Positions 27,456 through 36,896 of a stretch of DNA of 64,000 bases are shown piece after piece. This stretch comes from Lewinella sp050633125 (GTDB lineage Bacteria > Bacteroidota > Bacteroidia > Chitinophagales > Saprospiraceae): assembly GCF_050633125.1 (NCBI RefSeq), contig NZ_JBOEFX010000081.1, positions 1-64,000 of the forward strand, read 5' to 3'. The notes under the pieces were generated by a model that saw only the letters and a list, made by a program, of their open reading frames with translations, did not search any database and was not told the DNA's origin. The position numbers and the translations under genes were made by a program. How positions within the stretch are numbered: position 1 is the first letter of the stretch; the number at the start of each line of letters is the position of its first letter.

Positions 27456-28766
27456 ATGGCGGAAGTCATTCGTATGCCGCGCATGAGCGACACCATGGAA
27501 GAAGGTAACATTATCGGTTGGCTCAAAGCTGAAGGAGAAACCGTAGAAGCTGGTGAAACACTGGCTGAAGTGGAAACCGACAAAGCTACCATGGAATTGG
27601 ATAGTTATTTTGACGGTGTGTTACTACACATCGCCGTAAAGGAAGGTCAAGTCCCTATCAATGGCGTTATCGCTGTAATTGGAGAAGAAGGAGAAGACTG
27701 GAAAGCAGCTATCGCTGCTGCCGGTGATGTTGATGGAGGAGATGATAGCAGCTCGGATGCCCCTGCTGCCGTAGAAGAAGAATCTTCCTCAGCAAGTCCT
27801 GCTACTGCTGCTTCACCTGAAAGTGAAGGAGACCGACTGAAAGCTTCTCCACTTGCTCGGAGCATGGCCAAAGAAGCGAATATCGACTTAGGTAATGTTA
27901 CCGGGTCTGGTGATCAAGGTCGCATCGTGAAGCGTGATATTGAAGCTGCGATAGAACAGAAATCTTCTGCTCCTGCGCCAAGCCCTGCGCCTGCGGTTGC
28001 TGCACCAAGTCCAGCCGCTGCTCCTGCTCCTGCAAAAGAACAAGCAGCCCCAGCTGTTACGCCATTTGCTTACACTGGTGGTGGTGATAACTTTGAAACT
28101 GTTCCACTTTCGCAAATGCGTAAGGTGATTGCTCGCCGTTTAGGCGAAAGCAAATTCACCGCTCCTCATTTTTACCTGACGGTAGAAATCAACATGAACA
28201 AAGCCATTTCATTGCGCAAGCGCATCAACGAAGTTGCTCCTACCAAGGTTTCCTTCAATGATCTTGTGGTCAAAGCCAGTGCTGCTGCCCTGCGCCTACA
28301 CCCTGCTGTTAATAGCGCATGGATGGATGATCATATTCGTATCAATAAGGACATCAATATCGGTGTAGCTGTAGCTGTAGAAGATGGCTTACTGGTGCCA
28401 GTTGTTCGTTATGCGGACATCAAAACGCTTTCGCAAATTAATACGGAAGTAAAAACATTGGCTGGCAAAGCCAAAACTCGCAAACTACAACCCGACGAGA
28501 TGCAAGGCAACACCTTCACCATCTCTAACTTGGGGATGTTTGGTATCGAAGAATTCACAGCCATCATCAATCCGCCAGATGCTGCGATCCTAGCCGTGGG
28601 TGGTATCATTGAGAAACCCGTTGTAAAAAATGGAGAAATCACGGTCGGTAGTCAAATGAAAGTGACCCTTTCTTGTGATCACCGCGTGATTGACGGCGCT
28701 ACTGCTGCACAGTTCCTGAATACGTTTAAGGGTATTCTTGAAGACCCCATCCGCTTGATGGTGTAA
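27456..28766 (+). CDS. pdhC: Pyruvate dehydrogenase complex E2, dihydrolipoamide acetyltransferase
   Basis: E2 carries acetyl groups on lipoyl-lysine and transfers them to CoA. The start at MAEVIRMPRMSDTMEEG gives 436 residues. A TTG extension to 27411 is not needed. In order, there is one lipoyl domain with the modified lysine in ETDKATMEL, an Ala/Pro/Ser-rich linker (about 100-135), a peripheral subunit-binding domain (ASPLARSMAKEANIDL to GRIVKRDIE), a second Ala-Pro linker and the catalytic domain ending in DHRVIDGATAAQFL. The other complex genes are not adjacent. A classic terminator follows. Confidence 0.92.
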   Translation: MAEVIRMPRMSDTMEEGNIIGWLKAEGETVEAGETLAEVETDKATMELDSYFDGVLLHIAVKEGQVPINGVIAVIGEEGEDWKAAIAAAGDVDGGDDSSSDAPAAVEEESSSASPATAASPESEGDRLKASPLARSMAKEANIDLGNVTGSGDQGRIVKRDIEAAIEQKSSAPAPSPAPAVAAPSPAAAPAPAKEQAAPAVTPFAYTGGGDNFETVPLSQMRKVIARRLGESKFTAPHFYLTVEINMNKAISLRKRINEVAPTKVSFNDLVVKASAAALRLHPAVNSAWMDDHIRINKDINIGVAVAVEDGLLVPVVRYADIKTLSQINTEVKTLAGKAKTRKLQPDEMQGNTFTISNLGMFGIEEFTAIINPPDAAILAVGGIIEKPVVKNGEITVGSQMKVTLSCDHRVIDGATAAQFLNTFKGILEDPIRLMV

Positions 28767-28786
28767 TTGCACAGCTTGATTGAATT

Positions 28787-28824
28787 AAAAAGGCCCGGAC
28801 AACAGTGTTGTTCGGGCCTTTTTT
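28787..28824 (+). terminator. Rho-independent terminator after the E2 gene
   Basis: Arms ggcccggacaac (28792-28803) and gttgttcgggcc (28807-28818) are flanked by an A-run and a run of T. It is bidirectional in form and 20 bases after the E2 stop. Confidence 0.9.
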
Positions 28825-29036
28825 AGGATAGTCTGACAAGCTGAATTAAGAAGATAGTTTTTGTCCGTTTTCCACTTATCCGGGTTGTGCTGCAATACGC
28901 TTGTAGTAATACTCATTCTTCGTGAAAGCACCGAACACGTCGGCGGTAGCCGCGTTATACGCGAGCTTTAACGAGTACTGCCGCGAACGCGAGTGAGCAC
29001 AATCGTGAGCATAGCGAACACTCATACCACACCTCT

Positions 29037-30473
29037 CTAATCCCACTTCTTGGTTTCAACAATCGCTTGTGGGTAATCTTTTCCAATTTCTACATGATGT
29101 TCTTCCTGCTCAACAAATTTCAATTGATCCGGAATATGCACCATGTCTGCGGGCAACTCTGCCAACTCTGGCACCCATAGTTTCACATAATTCCCTTTTG
29201 GGTCATAACGACGAGCTTGTTTAACGATATTAAAGTATCGATCTTCTCGGGGGTCACTCCCTACGCCTGCGATGTAATTCCAGTTTCCCCAATTGCTGGT
29301 CACATCATAATCGATCAGCATTGACTCAAAATATTCCGCCCCCATTTGCCAGTTGACAAAAAGATCTTTCACCAGGAAACTGGCTACATTCTGTCGTCCA
29401 CGATTAGACATGAAGCCCGTAAGGTTGAGCTCTCGCATATTGGCATCGATAAAAGGAACACCGGTTTCTCCTTCAAGCCAAGGGCGCATATTCTGCCAAT
29501 TATTGCGCAAATTTGATGGCTCTTCCCTTTTGGTCCCTCCTTTTAAGAATATTTTCTCTCCATATTTTTTTCCCATAAGCCGGAAGAAATCTCGCCAGAG
29601 TAGTTCAAAAAACAACCAGTAGGTGCTCTTATTCGCGCCACGCTCAGCTTCGTACTTTTTTAGCTCATGATAGATTTTTTTGGGTGAAAGGCACCCCTGC
29701 GCCAGCCAAGCCGAAAACTTGGTGGAATAATCCCCCCCGATTAAGCCGTTACGCGTCTCCTTGTACTCCTTGATGTGATCCGTCTCCCATAAATAATAGT
29801 GCAGCCTGTCGAGTGCTGCGGTTTCTCCCCCCTGGAATGGGATAACTGAACGTGAGTCTGGAACAACTTCATCGTGACCAAAATCCTGAAGGGTAGGAAT
29901 TAATCCAGGTACGATATCCGAACTAAAATGAGGAATATGCTTTGGTGAAGGGAGTGGTTCCCGTACGGGAACTATCCGTTCTACTTCCTTGCGAAACTGG
30001 GTAAAAACATCAGGGGAATGAGTAACTGGAAACGGTAGGTCTGCTGTATAATAGAGCATCTTTCCTCTAGTATAGAGCACCTCCTGCCCTATTGACCATA
30101 AGTTTTTCTCTAGCGTATTTTGTACCGCTACTTCTTCTGTCGTTCGTTCACGATTACAGAAAACCCAATTACTCCTGCATTCTCGGGCGAGCTCAAAAAT
30201 GACTTCTTCCGGCTTGCCTATCCTCACTACCAATTCATTTCCACGGGCACGCAATTGTTCACGTAAATCTTCCACTGCTTCAATGATAAACTTAGCTCGA
30301 AATTTGCCCGTTTTGGGAAAATCAAAACATCGAGTACGCCCTCTAAAGATACGCTCATCGAAGACATAAACCGGCAATACTTCATCGGCCATCTTTAGGG
30401 CGTTGGTGATTGCTTCATTATCATGCAATCGTAAATCTTGTCGAAACCAGACTATTGCGCGGCGCAAGCTCAT
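29037..30473 (-). CDS. Cryptochrome DASH / photolyase family protein
   Basis: The 478-residue flavoprotein repairs cyclobutane dimers in single-stranded DNA or senses blue light. The N-terminal antenna domain starts RRAIVWFRQDLRLHDNEA and has the DASH-type FDFPKTGKFRAKFIIEAVED block. The C-terminal FAD domain contains GGETAALDRLHYYLWE, NMRELNLTGFMSNRGRQN, DYDVTSNWGNWNYIAGVGSD and KGNYVKLWVPEL. These strongly favour the DASH branch over class I CPD photolyase. It is convergent with the E2 gene and stands alone on its strand. Confidence 0.93.
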   Translation of the reverse strand: MSLRRAIVWFRQDLRLHDNEAITNALKMADEVLPVYVFDERIFRGRTRCFDFPKTGKFRAKFIIEAVEDLREQLRARGNELVVRIGKPEEVIFELARECRSNWVFCNRERTTEEVAVQNTLEKNLWSIGQEVLYTRGKMLYYTADLPFPVTHSPDVFTQFRKEVERIVPVREPLPSPKHIPHFSSDIVPGLIPTLQDFGHDEVVPDSRSVIPFQGGETAALDRLHYYLWETDHIKEYKETRNGLIGGDYSTKFSAWLAQGCLSPKKIYHELKKYEAERGANKSTYWLFFELLWRDFFRLMGKKYGEKIFLKGGTKREEPSNLRNNWQNMRPWLEGETGVPFIDANMRELNLTGFMSNRGRQNVASFLVKDLFVNWQMGAEYFESMLIDYDVTSNWGNWNYIAGVGSDPREDRYFNIVKQARRYDPKGNYVKLWVPELAELPADMVHIPDQLKFVEQEEHHVEIGKDYPQAIVETKKWD

Positions 30474-30683
30474 AGATATCGTTTTAACAATACAGTGTTA
30501 CTGGAAAGAACTATCACTATACTGTTCTTTTTGAAAACATTGAAAGTAAAACAAAGATACAACTACTTGGTTTGGAAAATGACCGTATAAATCATCATTT
30601 TTCAGACACATTTTCCGGGTTGAGAAAAATCCTTATGTTGTGTCGATTTCTATCATTGATTTTCAGCTTGTTCAAGTACTTTT

Positions 30684-31298
30684 ATGAGATATTGTCTCTA
30701 TATTTTTTGCTTTTCCATCTCCGTATTTCTCGCCATTAGCTGTCAATCAGCGGATAGCCTCCCTATTTTGGGCCCTTATGAAAAAGTTGATGGAGAAAAA
30801 GTGTTCCATCCCGTCCGAAGCTTTCAGCTCTTGAACCAAGATAGTCTTACTGTCACTGAGGAAACATTTCTGGGAAAAATCAGGATTGTAGACTTTTTTT
30901 TCATTTCCTGCCCGACTATTTGCCCTAAGGTGCAAGCACAAATGTTAAGGATTCAAGAGCGTTTCAGTACAGAAAAAGACGTAGTTCTAATTTCTCATAC
31001 CATTGACCCTAAACGAGACGATGTATCAGCTTTGGCTAGCTACGCTAAAAACATTGGGGTTGAGCAAACTGACAAATGGCAATTCCTTACCGGCGACCGA
31101 GCATTACTTTATCAACTTGCTGACGACCATTTCAATATCGTTGTTGAAGACTCCTCTGCGCCAGGAGGCTTTGATCATACAGGCCGAATAGTATTGATTG
31201 ACAAAAAAGGATTCATCAGAAGTTTTGGCAACGGTACTAACCCCGCTTCTATAGATACCTTGATTCAAGATATCGACCAATTGCTGATACAGGAATGA
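30684..31298 (+). CDS. SCO1/SenC family copper-binding lipoprotein
   Basis: The 204-residue protein has a lipoprotein leader (C20 in LAISC) and a thioredoxin-like SCO domain. The copper ligands are visible: C76 and C80 in ISCPTICPKVQ, and H165 in GGFDHTGRIVL. SCO proteins deliver copper to the CuA site of cytochrome oxidase or act as thiol-disulfide reductants in the periplasm. The stop codon overlaps the start of the following cytochrome c gene (ATGA). The pair probably belongs to respiration or copper handling. No oxidase gene is in the window. Confidence 0.9.
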   Translation: MRYCLYIFCFSISVFLAISCQSADSLPILGPYEKVDGEKVFHPVRSFQLLNQDSLTVTEETFLGKIRIVDFFFISCPTICPKVQAQMLRIQERFSTEKDVVLISHTIDPKRDDVSALASYAKNIGVEQTDKWQFLTGDRALLYQLADDHFNIVVEDSSAPGGFDHTGRIVLIDKKGFIRSFGNGTNPASIDTLIQDIDQLLIQE

Positions 31299-31720
31299 TA
31301 AAACAGAACAACAATATGTATACTACCTTTTTTCGCTTCGCGCTTATTGCTATCACGTTAATCTTGCTTACCCAAAACTGCCAACAGGAACCTTTTCCGC
31401 AAGGTAAAAACCTCTATGCCAAGAATTGTGAAAATTGCCACATGGCAGATGGTAGTGGTTTGGGTGCCAACATTCCTCCATTAGCGCAAGCAGATTTCCT
31501 GAAAAACGAGCAAGATAAAATTGCTTGTATTATTCGCTATGGAATTACTGACACATTGATTGTTAATGGAACGACGTATGAAACGCCTATGGCTGGCATC
31601 GAAAAACTCAGTGAGTTCCAGATCGCAAACATTATCAATTACATCAACCACGCCTGGGGAAACAACTACGGTTTTGTCACTATTGAGCCACTCCGGCTTC
31701 AATTAGAAAACTGCAAATAA
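31295..31720 (+). CDS. Monoheme cytochrome c family protein
   Basis: The 141-residue protein has a hydrophobic leader (about residues 11-27) and a cysteine at 29 that could be lipidated, although the preceding residues (TQNC) are not a canonical lipobox. The heme site is CENCH (C45, C48, H49), and the likely axial methionine lies in TYETPMAGIEKL. The C-terminal helix FQIANIINYINHAWG is typical of class I cytochromes. It would carry electrons in the periplasm. Translation is coupled to the SCO gene upstream by a 4-base overlap. Confidence 0.9.
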   Translation: MIKQNNNMYTTFFRFALIAITLILLTQNCQQEPFPQGKNLYAKNCENCHMADGSGLGANIPPLAQADFLKNEQDKIACIIRYGITDTLIVNGTTYETPMAGIEKLSEFQIANIINYINHAWGNNYGFVTIEPLRLQLENCK

Positions 31721-31791
31721 GCCGACGGTAATAAGATTAAATTCCTTAATAATTTCAGAATTAGTACATTGTAGTCTACTTCTCTATCTAA

Positions 31792-34700
31792 ATGACTGTT
31801 ACAATGCTACAGAACGTTAAGAATACGCTCTTTTTATTGATTTTTTTCATCACTACTGTTTCTCTTCATGCCCAAACACCAGTCAATGATGATTGTGTGG
31901 GCTTGATTGATCTAGGGGTAGCACCTTATTGTCCTGATATCACTATCCCTGGGAATGAAACAGAAATTTATTCCAATGTCGATGCTACTGCTTCTGACAT
32001 AGGATTTGGCAATAATCCGCTTTGTTTCAACGGAGGTACCACCCAGCGTGATGTCTGGTTTGCTTTCACAACCAGCGATACTATTTTTGACTATACCATT
32101 ACCGTTATGGGTGTCGAAGGCCCCGATGGAGAAGCTTCCATTGTTAATCCACAGGTCGCCCTTTATCGAGGTGCTTGTGCTGTAAACAACTTGGCAGAGT
32201 TACTCTGTTCTTCTGCTGATCCTGGCGAAACAATGGTAGAGTTAGATGCGGAGGGTCTTACCCCTGGCATCACCTACTTTATACGAATCAATGATTATTC
32301 TGGTACCGCTACGCCAAATGCTGGAAGTTTCAAGTTGTGTATTGATAAAAAAGACCCTATCGACCTCATTACTGACGGAGGCTCTACCAATTGTAGTGGA
32401 GAGCTCTACGATTCAGGAGGCCCCGATGGGGATTATGGCAATAATGAAAACAGTGTTTTCACCATTTGTCCTAACCAGCCTAACCAGTGTATCAATTTCA
32501 CCCTGGAGTACTATAATATGGAGTACAATGATTTTGCTGTTACCGATCAGATGGTTTTCTATGATGGAGATGGTACAAACCCTGGCACAATCATCACTAC
32601 GCTTGGCGGCAATGATTTTGGTGGTACTAGTGCTACTTCAGGCGTCTGTTTTGCGGTTCAAGCCAGCAGTGGATGTATGACTATCCAGTTTATTTCCGAT
32701 GGTACAAGTACTTTTCAGGGATTTGCTGGCAGCTGGGAATGTTCTGCTCAGGCTTGTGAAATCAACGAGCCCGTTGTGGTTAATCCCGGGGCTACGGCTA
32801 CAGAAATAGAGAATGCACTCTCTACACCGTTTACCCAAACAACGATTACAGACATTAATTGTGAAGGCGTAGCTTATGGTACATTTACCGCAGGTGACAA
32901 TACCGACTTAGGGCTTGAACGAGGGCTTATACTTACTTCAGGAAGTGCCATTGGTTCAATCGGACCTAATAACCAAGCGGGGGTATCAACGAGTTTATTC
33001 GTGGAAGGTGATCCTGATCTGGATGTCCTTTCTGACCTTTCTGGCAATGGAGAAGCATCAGAAGATGCCTGTGTTATCGAACTAGATGTATTTGTTAATA
33101 CCAATGAACTTTCCTTCGAATATGTCTTTGGTTCTGAAGAATACCCGGAATTCGTAGATGATATCTACAATGATATATTCGCTTTCCTTATTTCAGGGCC
33201 TGGAATAACCGGCATCCCTGGACTCAATGGACAAGACAACATTGCTACCATACCAGGAACCAATACTTTTGTAGAAATCAACAGTGTAAATACATCCCTG
33301 AATTGGGAATACTACCGTAATAACCAGGATGGACTGAGCCTTCAATATGATGGACTAACTTCTGATTACCTAGGGGTTAAAAAAAGCCTTACTGCTCGTG
33401 CGACGGTTGAACCATGTAATACTTACCATCTCAAGTTAGCTATTGGTGACCGGGGCGACAACCTTTTTGATTCTGGTGTTTTTGTTTCTGAATTAAGCGG
33501 CGGTACCCCAGAGCTTCTCGTGGAATTCAATTCTGGTATTGACTACCTGATTGAAGACTGTACGGATACGCCTGATCAAGTCATCTTCAGTCTCGACAAT
33601 CCACTGGACAACGATATTACCTACAATGTCGTAGTTACAGGTACAGCAACCCAGGGAGAAGATTATCTTTTCGTAGTCCCCTCTCAACTTACCTTTGTTC
33701 CTGGTCCAAATGAGATTTCGTTCCCTATTTCGGTACTTAGTGACCTGGATGACATGGAAGGCATTGAAAATATTATCATCACCCTGACCAATGATTTTGG
33801 CTGTGGTTTGGTTGAACTCGCGACCCTGGAGATTCAGTTGTATGACCAGTTGATCGTTGATATCAATGCAGGTAGTGATACGGCTAGGGTTTGTGCCAAT
33901 AGCGATATTGTGCTTACGGTAGAAGGCGCCTCTGATTACTTCTGGACACCTGTAAACCTTTTTGACGATGTTACTTCCAGTATGCCTACCGTTACACCTA
34001 CGGAGAATGGATGGGTATATGTCGAGGGGCAAGTAGGTAATGCTTGTGCTGCTGTAGACTCCATCTACCTGCTTATTCTTGATCCTGTCATTGACATTGT
34101 CGAAGACACCATAGCAACCTGTCAATCTCAGGCTGTTCAGCTTGAAGCCATAAATAATACGAATGGAGAAGGACTTACCTGGAGCCCGATTGCTGGTTTG
34201 GATGACCCAACCTCTGCTACGCCAATGGCTAACCCTGAATTTACAACCTCCTACATAGCGACCATTGACCTTGGTTTCGGCTGTGTCGTTGCAGATACCG
34301 TTTTGGTTCAGGTAGACTTTTTCAATGTCCCAGAAGTAGCTACCGACACCACTATTTGTCAAAATTATGGGGTAAACCTGGCCGAGTTACTAGATCCTAA
34401 TGTTTCAGCAACAACTTACAGCTGGAGTCCTGATGTAGGATTGGATGATGCAACTAGCCCAACTCCTATTGCATTTCCTGATGTAACGACAACCTACGAG
34501 CTTACATCTACTACTGCAAATGAAGCTTGTACAACAACTAATGAGGTAACGGTAACCGTACTAGCGGCTGATGTCGCTATCACTAACGAGCCAGACACCC
34601 TACTCATCTGTTTGGGTTCAAGTATCACCCTCAATGCACAAACAAGTACTGGTACTAATGATAACTTCGGTTGGTCACCAAATGATGGAAGCCTTAGCAG

Positions 34701-36579
34701 TACGACCGATCTTACGGTCACTGCATCACCAATAACAGGAACGACTTACTTTACCACCTTTAGTGTGGGGGCTTGTACGGTTATGGATTCCGTTTATGTT
34801 CAGGTGGATTCCCTGCCTTCCGATTTATCCATCACGGTAGAACCTCTTGAAGAGTCTTATTGTCAAGGAGAATTGGTAACCTTGACGTCGCCAACTTTCG
34901 AGCCTGTTTTCTATCCTAACATTACTCATGAATGGATAGGTATAGGTTTAGAAACGTCGGATACGCTTTTCAATATGGTGTTTACCACAACAGACACCTT
35001 TACTTATCAGCGGATTACCATTAATGGTGGTTGTACTTCTGTGGAGGAGGTCACCATCAATGTTATCAGTAATGATGAGATAACCATTACGCCAGACCAA
35101 CCCGTCATTTGTCCCGGAGAAGAAGTACAACTCACCGCAAGTTCAAGTAATTTAGGAGAGTTGGAATGGACACCTGCCGAAAGCTTGAGCTGTAGTGATT
35201 GTGCAACACCCGTTGCAACGCCGACTAACACAACTACGTACACGCTCAGTTCAAGTATTGAAGGTTGTGCCATTGAGCAATCCGTCACAGTAAATGTATT
35301 GAGCCCCGATGATTTTAATCCAATAGACGATCAGATTGTTTGTGCTGGCGAGTTACCGCTGGCGTTAAACCCTAGTCCTAGTTCGGATGCAACTTACGTA
35401 TGGACTTCTACTCCAGCTGGTTTCAATAGTACAGATCCTAATCCTGTCGTCAATCCGGCGGTGACCACAACCTATACTGGCACAGCAACCAATGTGTGTG
35501 GCAGTACAACGGAAGAAGTTACCATTACCGTCATTGACCCAGGAAGCATTATTAGCATTGCTAACGGGTTAGATACGATTGTTACTTGTAATGGTTTTGA
35601 GTTTGACCTTACCGCTACTATTGACAACAGCAGCAATGGCACCGAGACACTCACTTGGATTTATGATGGAGAAAGTGCCATCGGTACCAATGTTTCCTTT
35701 ACCGCTGGAAACAGTGGCGTTGCTACATTTATTTACCAGTATGGTACCAGTGCTACCAACGATTGCGAATCACTTACAGCAACCGTCTTTATCCAGGTAA
35801 ATGAAGCTCCTCAACTTGTAGATGTGCGGCCTGACACCACGCTATGCTTTGATTCAGGCCTGCCGCTTACGCTATTCACAGGTACCGTAGAGCCGGGAGT
35901 AAGCTACAACTGGACAAGTACCAGTGGTGACTCCTTTATGGAGGCTGACCCCGAAGTAATGCCAACCAGTACAACTACTTACACACTGGAAGCTAGCCTA
36001 GGTGAATGTACAACGACCACTGATGTTACCATCAACGTAATTGAAGCCACTACGCTTGCCATTGATGCTACCTTATCGACTGGACTTATCCAGGAGAATG
36101 TAGAAACGCTGACCTTAGTTGCAGAAGCTCCCAACGAGTCAAACCCGGCCATTGACTGGATGTTTAATGGTAGTAGTATCGGCATGGGCTCTCCGCTGGA
36201 TTGGACACCCAACCAAGCGCAACGTGATTCTCTTCCAGGGTATGTATTTGCTACGATTAGCAATGCTTGTCAGGAATTGGTTGATTCCTTCTTTGTTCAG
36301 AAGTTACTCTTCCAGATGCCTAATATCTTCTCTCCTAACGGCGATGGTAACAATGATGTATTCAAGCCCTTCTACCTTGGAGAAATGGATGTGGTGGAAC
36401 TAATCGTCTACAACCGCTGGGGACAAGTCGTTTTTGAATCCGATGATCCTAACAATCCCGGCTGGGATGGAAAGAAAGGCAACAAAGATGCCCCATCGGA
36501 GGTCTATATCTATGTTGTAAGAGTAGGCGTTGGAGGAAAGACTGTCGAAGAAAACGGGCAAGTTACCTTATTGAGGTAA
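31792..36579 (+). CDS. Giant secreted adhesin-like protein with gliding-motility-type (T9SS type B) C-terminus
   Basis: The 1595-residue protein has a signal peptide ending about VSLHAQ (residue 28). Recognisable parts are a CUB-like domain (about 190-325), a choice-of-anchor L domain (about 335-545, with FEYVFGSEEYPEFVDDIYND), a Calx-beta-like segment (about 570-690), and a chain of Ig/PKD-like repeats of the pattern W-[ST]-P ... P ... TTTYT (about 690-1500). The CHU_C domain starts at FSPNGDGNNDVFKPF and includes VYNRWGQVVFES. That domain directs T9SS export and surface attachment. Likely roles are adhesion or motility. It follows the cytochrome gene by 71 bases but is probably a separate unit. 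Confidence 0.88.
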   Translation: MTVTMLQNVKNTLFLLIFFITTVSLHAQTPVNDDCVGLIDLGVAPYCPDITIPGNETEIYSNVDATASDIGFGNNPLCFNGGTTQRDVWFAFTTSDTIFDYTITVMGVEGPDGEASIVNPQVALYRGACAVNNLAELLCSSADPGETMVELDAEGLTPGITYFIRINDYSGTATPNAGSFKLCIDKKDPIDLITDGGSTNCSGELYDSGGPDGDYGNNENSVFTICPNQPNQCINFTLEYYNMEYNDFAVTDQMVFYDGDGTNPGTIITTLGGNDFGGTSATSGVCFAVQASSGCMTIQFISDGTSTFQGFAGSWECSAQACEINEPVVVNPGATATEIENALSTPFTQTTITDINCEGVAYGTFTAGDNTDLGLERGLILTSGSAIGSIGPNNQAGVSTSLFVEGDPDLDVLSDLSGNGEASEDACVIELDVFVNTNELSFEYVFGSEEYPEFVDDIYNDIFAFLISGPGITGIPGLNGQDNIATIPGTNTFVEINSVNTSLNWEYYRNNQDGLSLQYDGLTSDYLGVKKSLTARATVEPCNTYHLKLAIGDRGDNLFDSGVFVSELSGGTPELLVEFNSGIDYLIEDCTDTPDQVIFSLDNPLDNDITYNVVVTGTATQGEDYLFVVPSQLTFVPGPNEISFPISVLSDLDDMEGIENIIITLTNDFGCGLVELATLEIQLYDQLIVDINAGSDTARVCANSDIVLTVEGASDYFWTPVNLFDDVTSSMPTVTPTENGWVYVEGQVGNACAAVDSIYLLILDPVIDIVEDTIATCQSQAVQLEAINNTNGEGLTWSPIAGLDDPTSATPMANPEFTTSYIATIDLGFGCVVADTVLVQVDFFNVPEVATDTTICQNYGVNLAELLDPNVSATTYSWSPDVGLDDATSPTPIAFPDVTTTYELTSTTANEACTTTNEVTVTVLAADVAITNEPDTLLICLGSSITLNAQTSTGTNDNFGWSPNDGSLSSTTDLTVTASPITGTTYFTTFSVGACTVMDSVYVQVDSLPSDLSITVEPLEESYCQGELVTLTSPTFEPVFYPNITHEWIGIGLETSDTLFNMVFTTTDTFTYQRITINGGCTSVEEVTINVISNDEITITPDQPVICPGEEVQLTASSSNLGELEWTPAESLSCSDCATPVATPTNTTTYTLSSSIEGCAIEQSVTVNVLSPDDFNPIDDQIVCAGELPLALNPSPSSDATYVWTSTPAGFNSTDPNPVVNPAVTTTYTGTATNVCGSTTEEVTITVIDPGSIISIANGLDTIVTCNGFEFDLTATIDNSSNGTETLTWIYDGESAIGTNVSFTAGNSGVATFIYQYGTSATNDCESLTATVFIQVNEAPQLVDVRPDTTLCFDSGLPLTLFTGTVEPGVSYNWTSTSGDSFMEADPEVMPTSTTTYTLEASLGECTTTTDVTINVIEATTLAIDATLSTGLIQENVETLTLVAEAPNESNPAIDWMFNGSSIGMGSPLDWTPNQAQRDSLPGYVFATISNACQELVDSFFVQKLLFQMPNIFSPNGDGNNDVFKPFYLGEMDVVELIVYNRWGQVVFESDDPNNPGWDGKKGNKDAPSEVYIYVVRVGVGGKTVEENGQVTLLR

Positions 36580-36896
36580 TGACGTAGGTTGGGCTTCAGC
36601 CCGAGCGTGGATTATACGCTCGGGCTAAAGCCTAACGGTTGGGACACATCTCGACCAAAATCAAGAATGGGATCAAGAAAAAAAACACCTCGGAGAGGTG
36701 AAATATTGGTAGAAAAGAACATATAAACAAGGAAACGACCTCGGATGAGGTCGCACAAAAGTAAATATCGCCTTCCCTTTTGTTTTTTTCTACCCGATGA
36801 TCAAAGAAGCCCCAGTCAACGATGTTGGCTGGGGCTTCCTCACTTATAATCCCTTCTATTTCCTTAAATGGTTCAAAACAGATCAATAAAAAAAGA
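36580..36896. other. 317-base convergent intergenic island packed with palindromes
   Basis: Three kinds of hairpin lie between two convergent giant genes. One has arms agcccgagcgt/acgctcgggct (36598-36626, extended by ggctt/aagcc). Two are related, CACCTC/GAGGTG (36686-36700) and CGACCTC/GAGGTCG (36736-36753). A strong terminator lies at 36806-36838. No gene. Confidence 0.7.
36806..36838. terminator. Bidirectional terminator between convergent genes
   Basis: Arms gaagccccagtcaac and gttggctggggcttc enclose a loop of gat, with one mismatch. It lies 227 bases after the adhesin stop and 59 bases from the alpha-2-macroglobulin stop. A T-run lies on the minus-strand side. Confidence 0.75.

Noticed and set aside
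33493..34362. Long open frame on the minus strand inside the giant adhesin gene
   Set aside because: The translation has no domain and the opposite strand has an unambiguous repeat-rich secreted protein; it is an antisense shadow.
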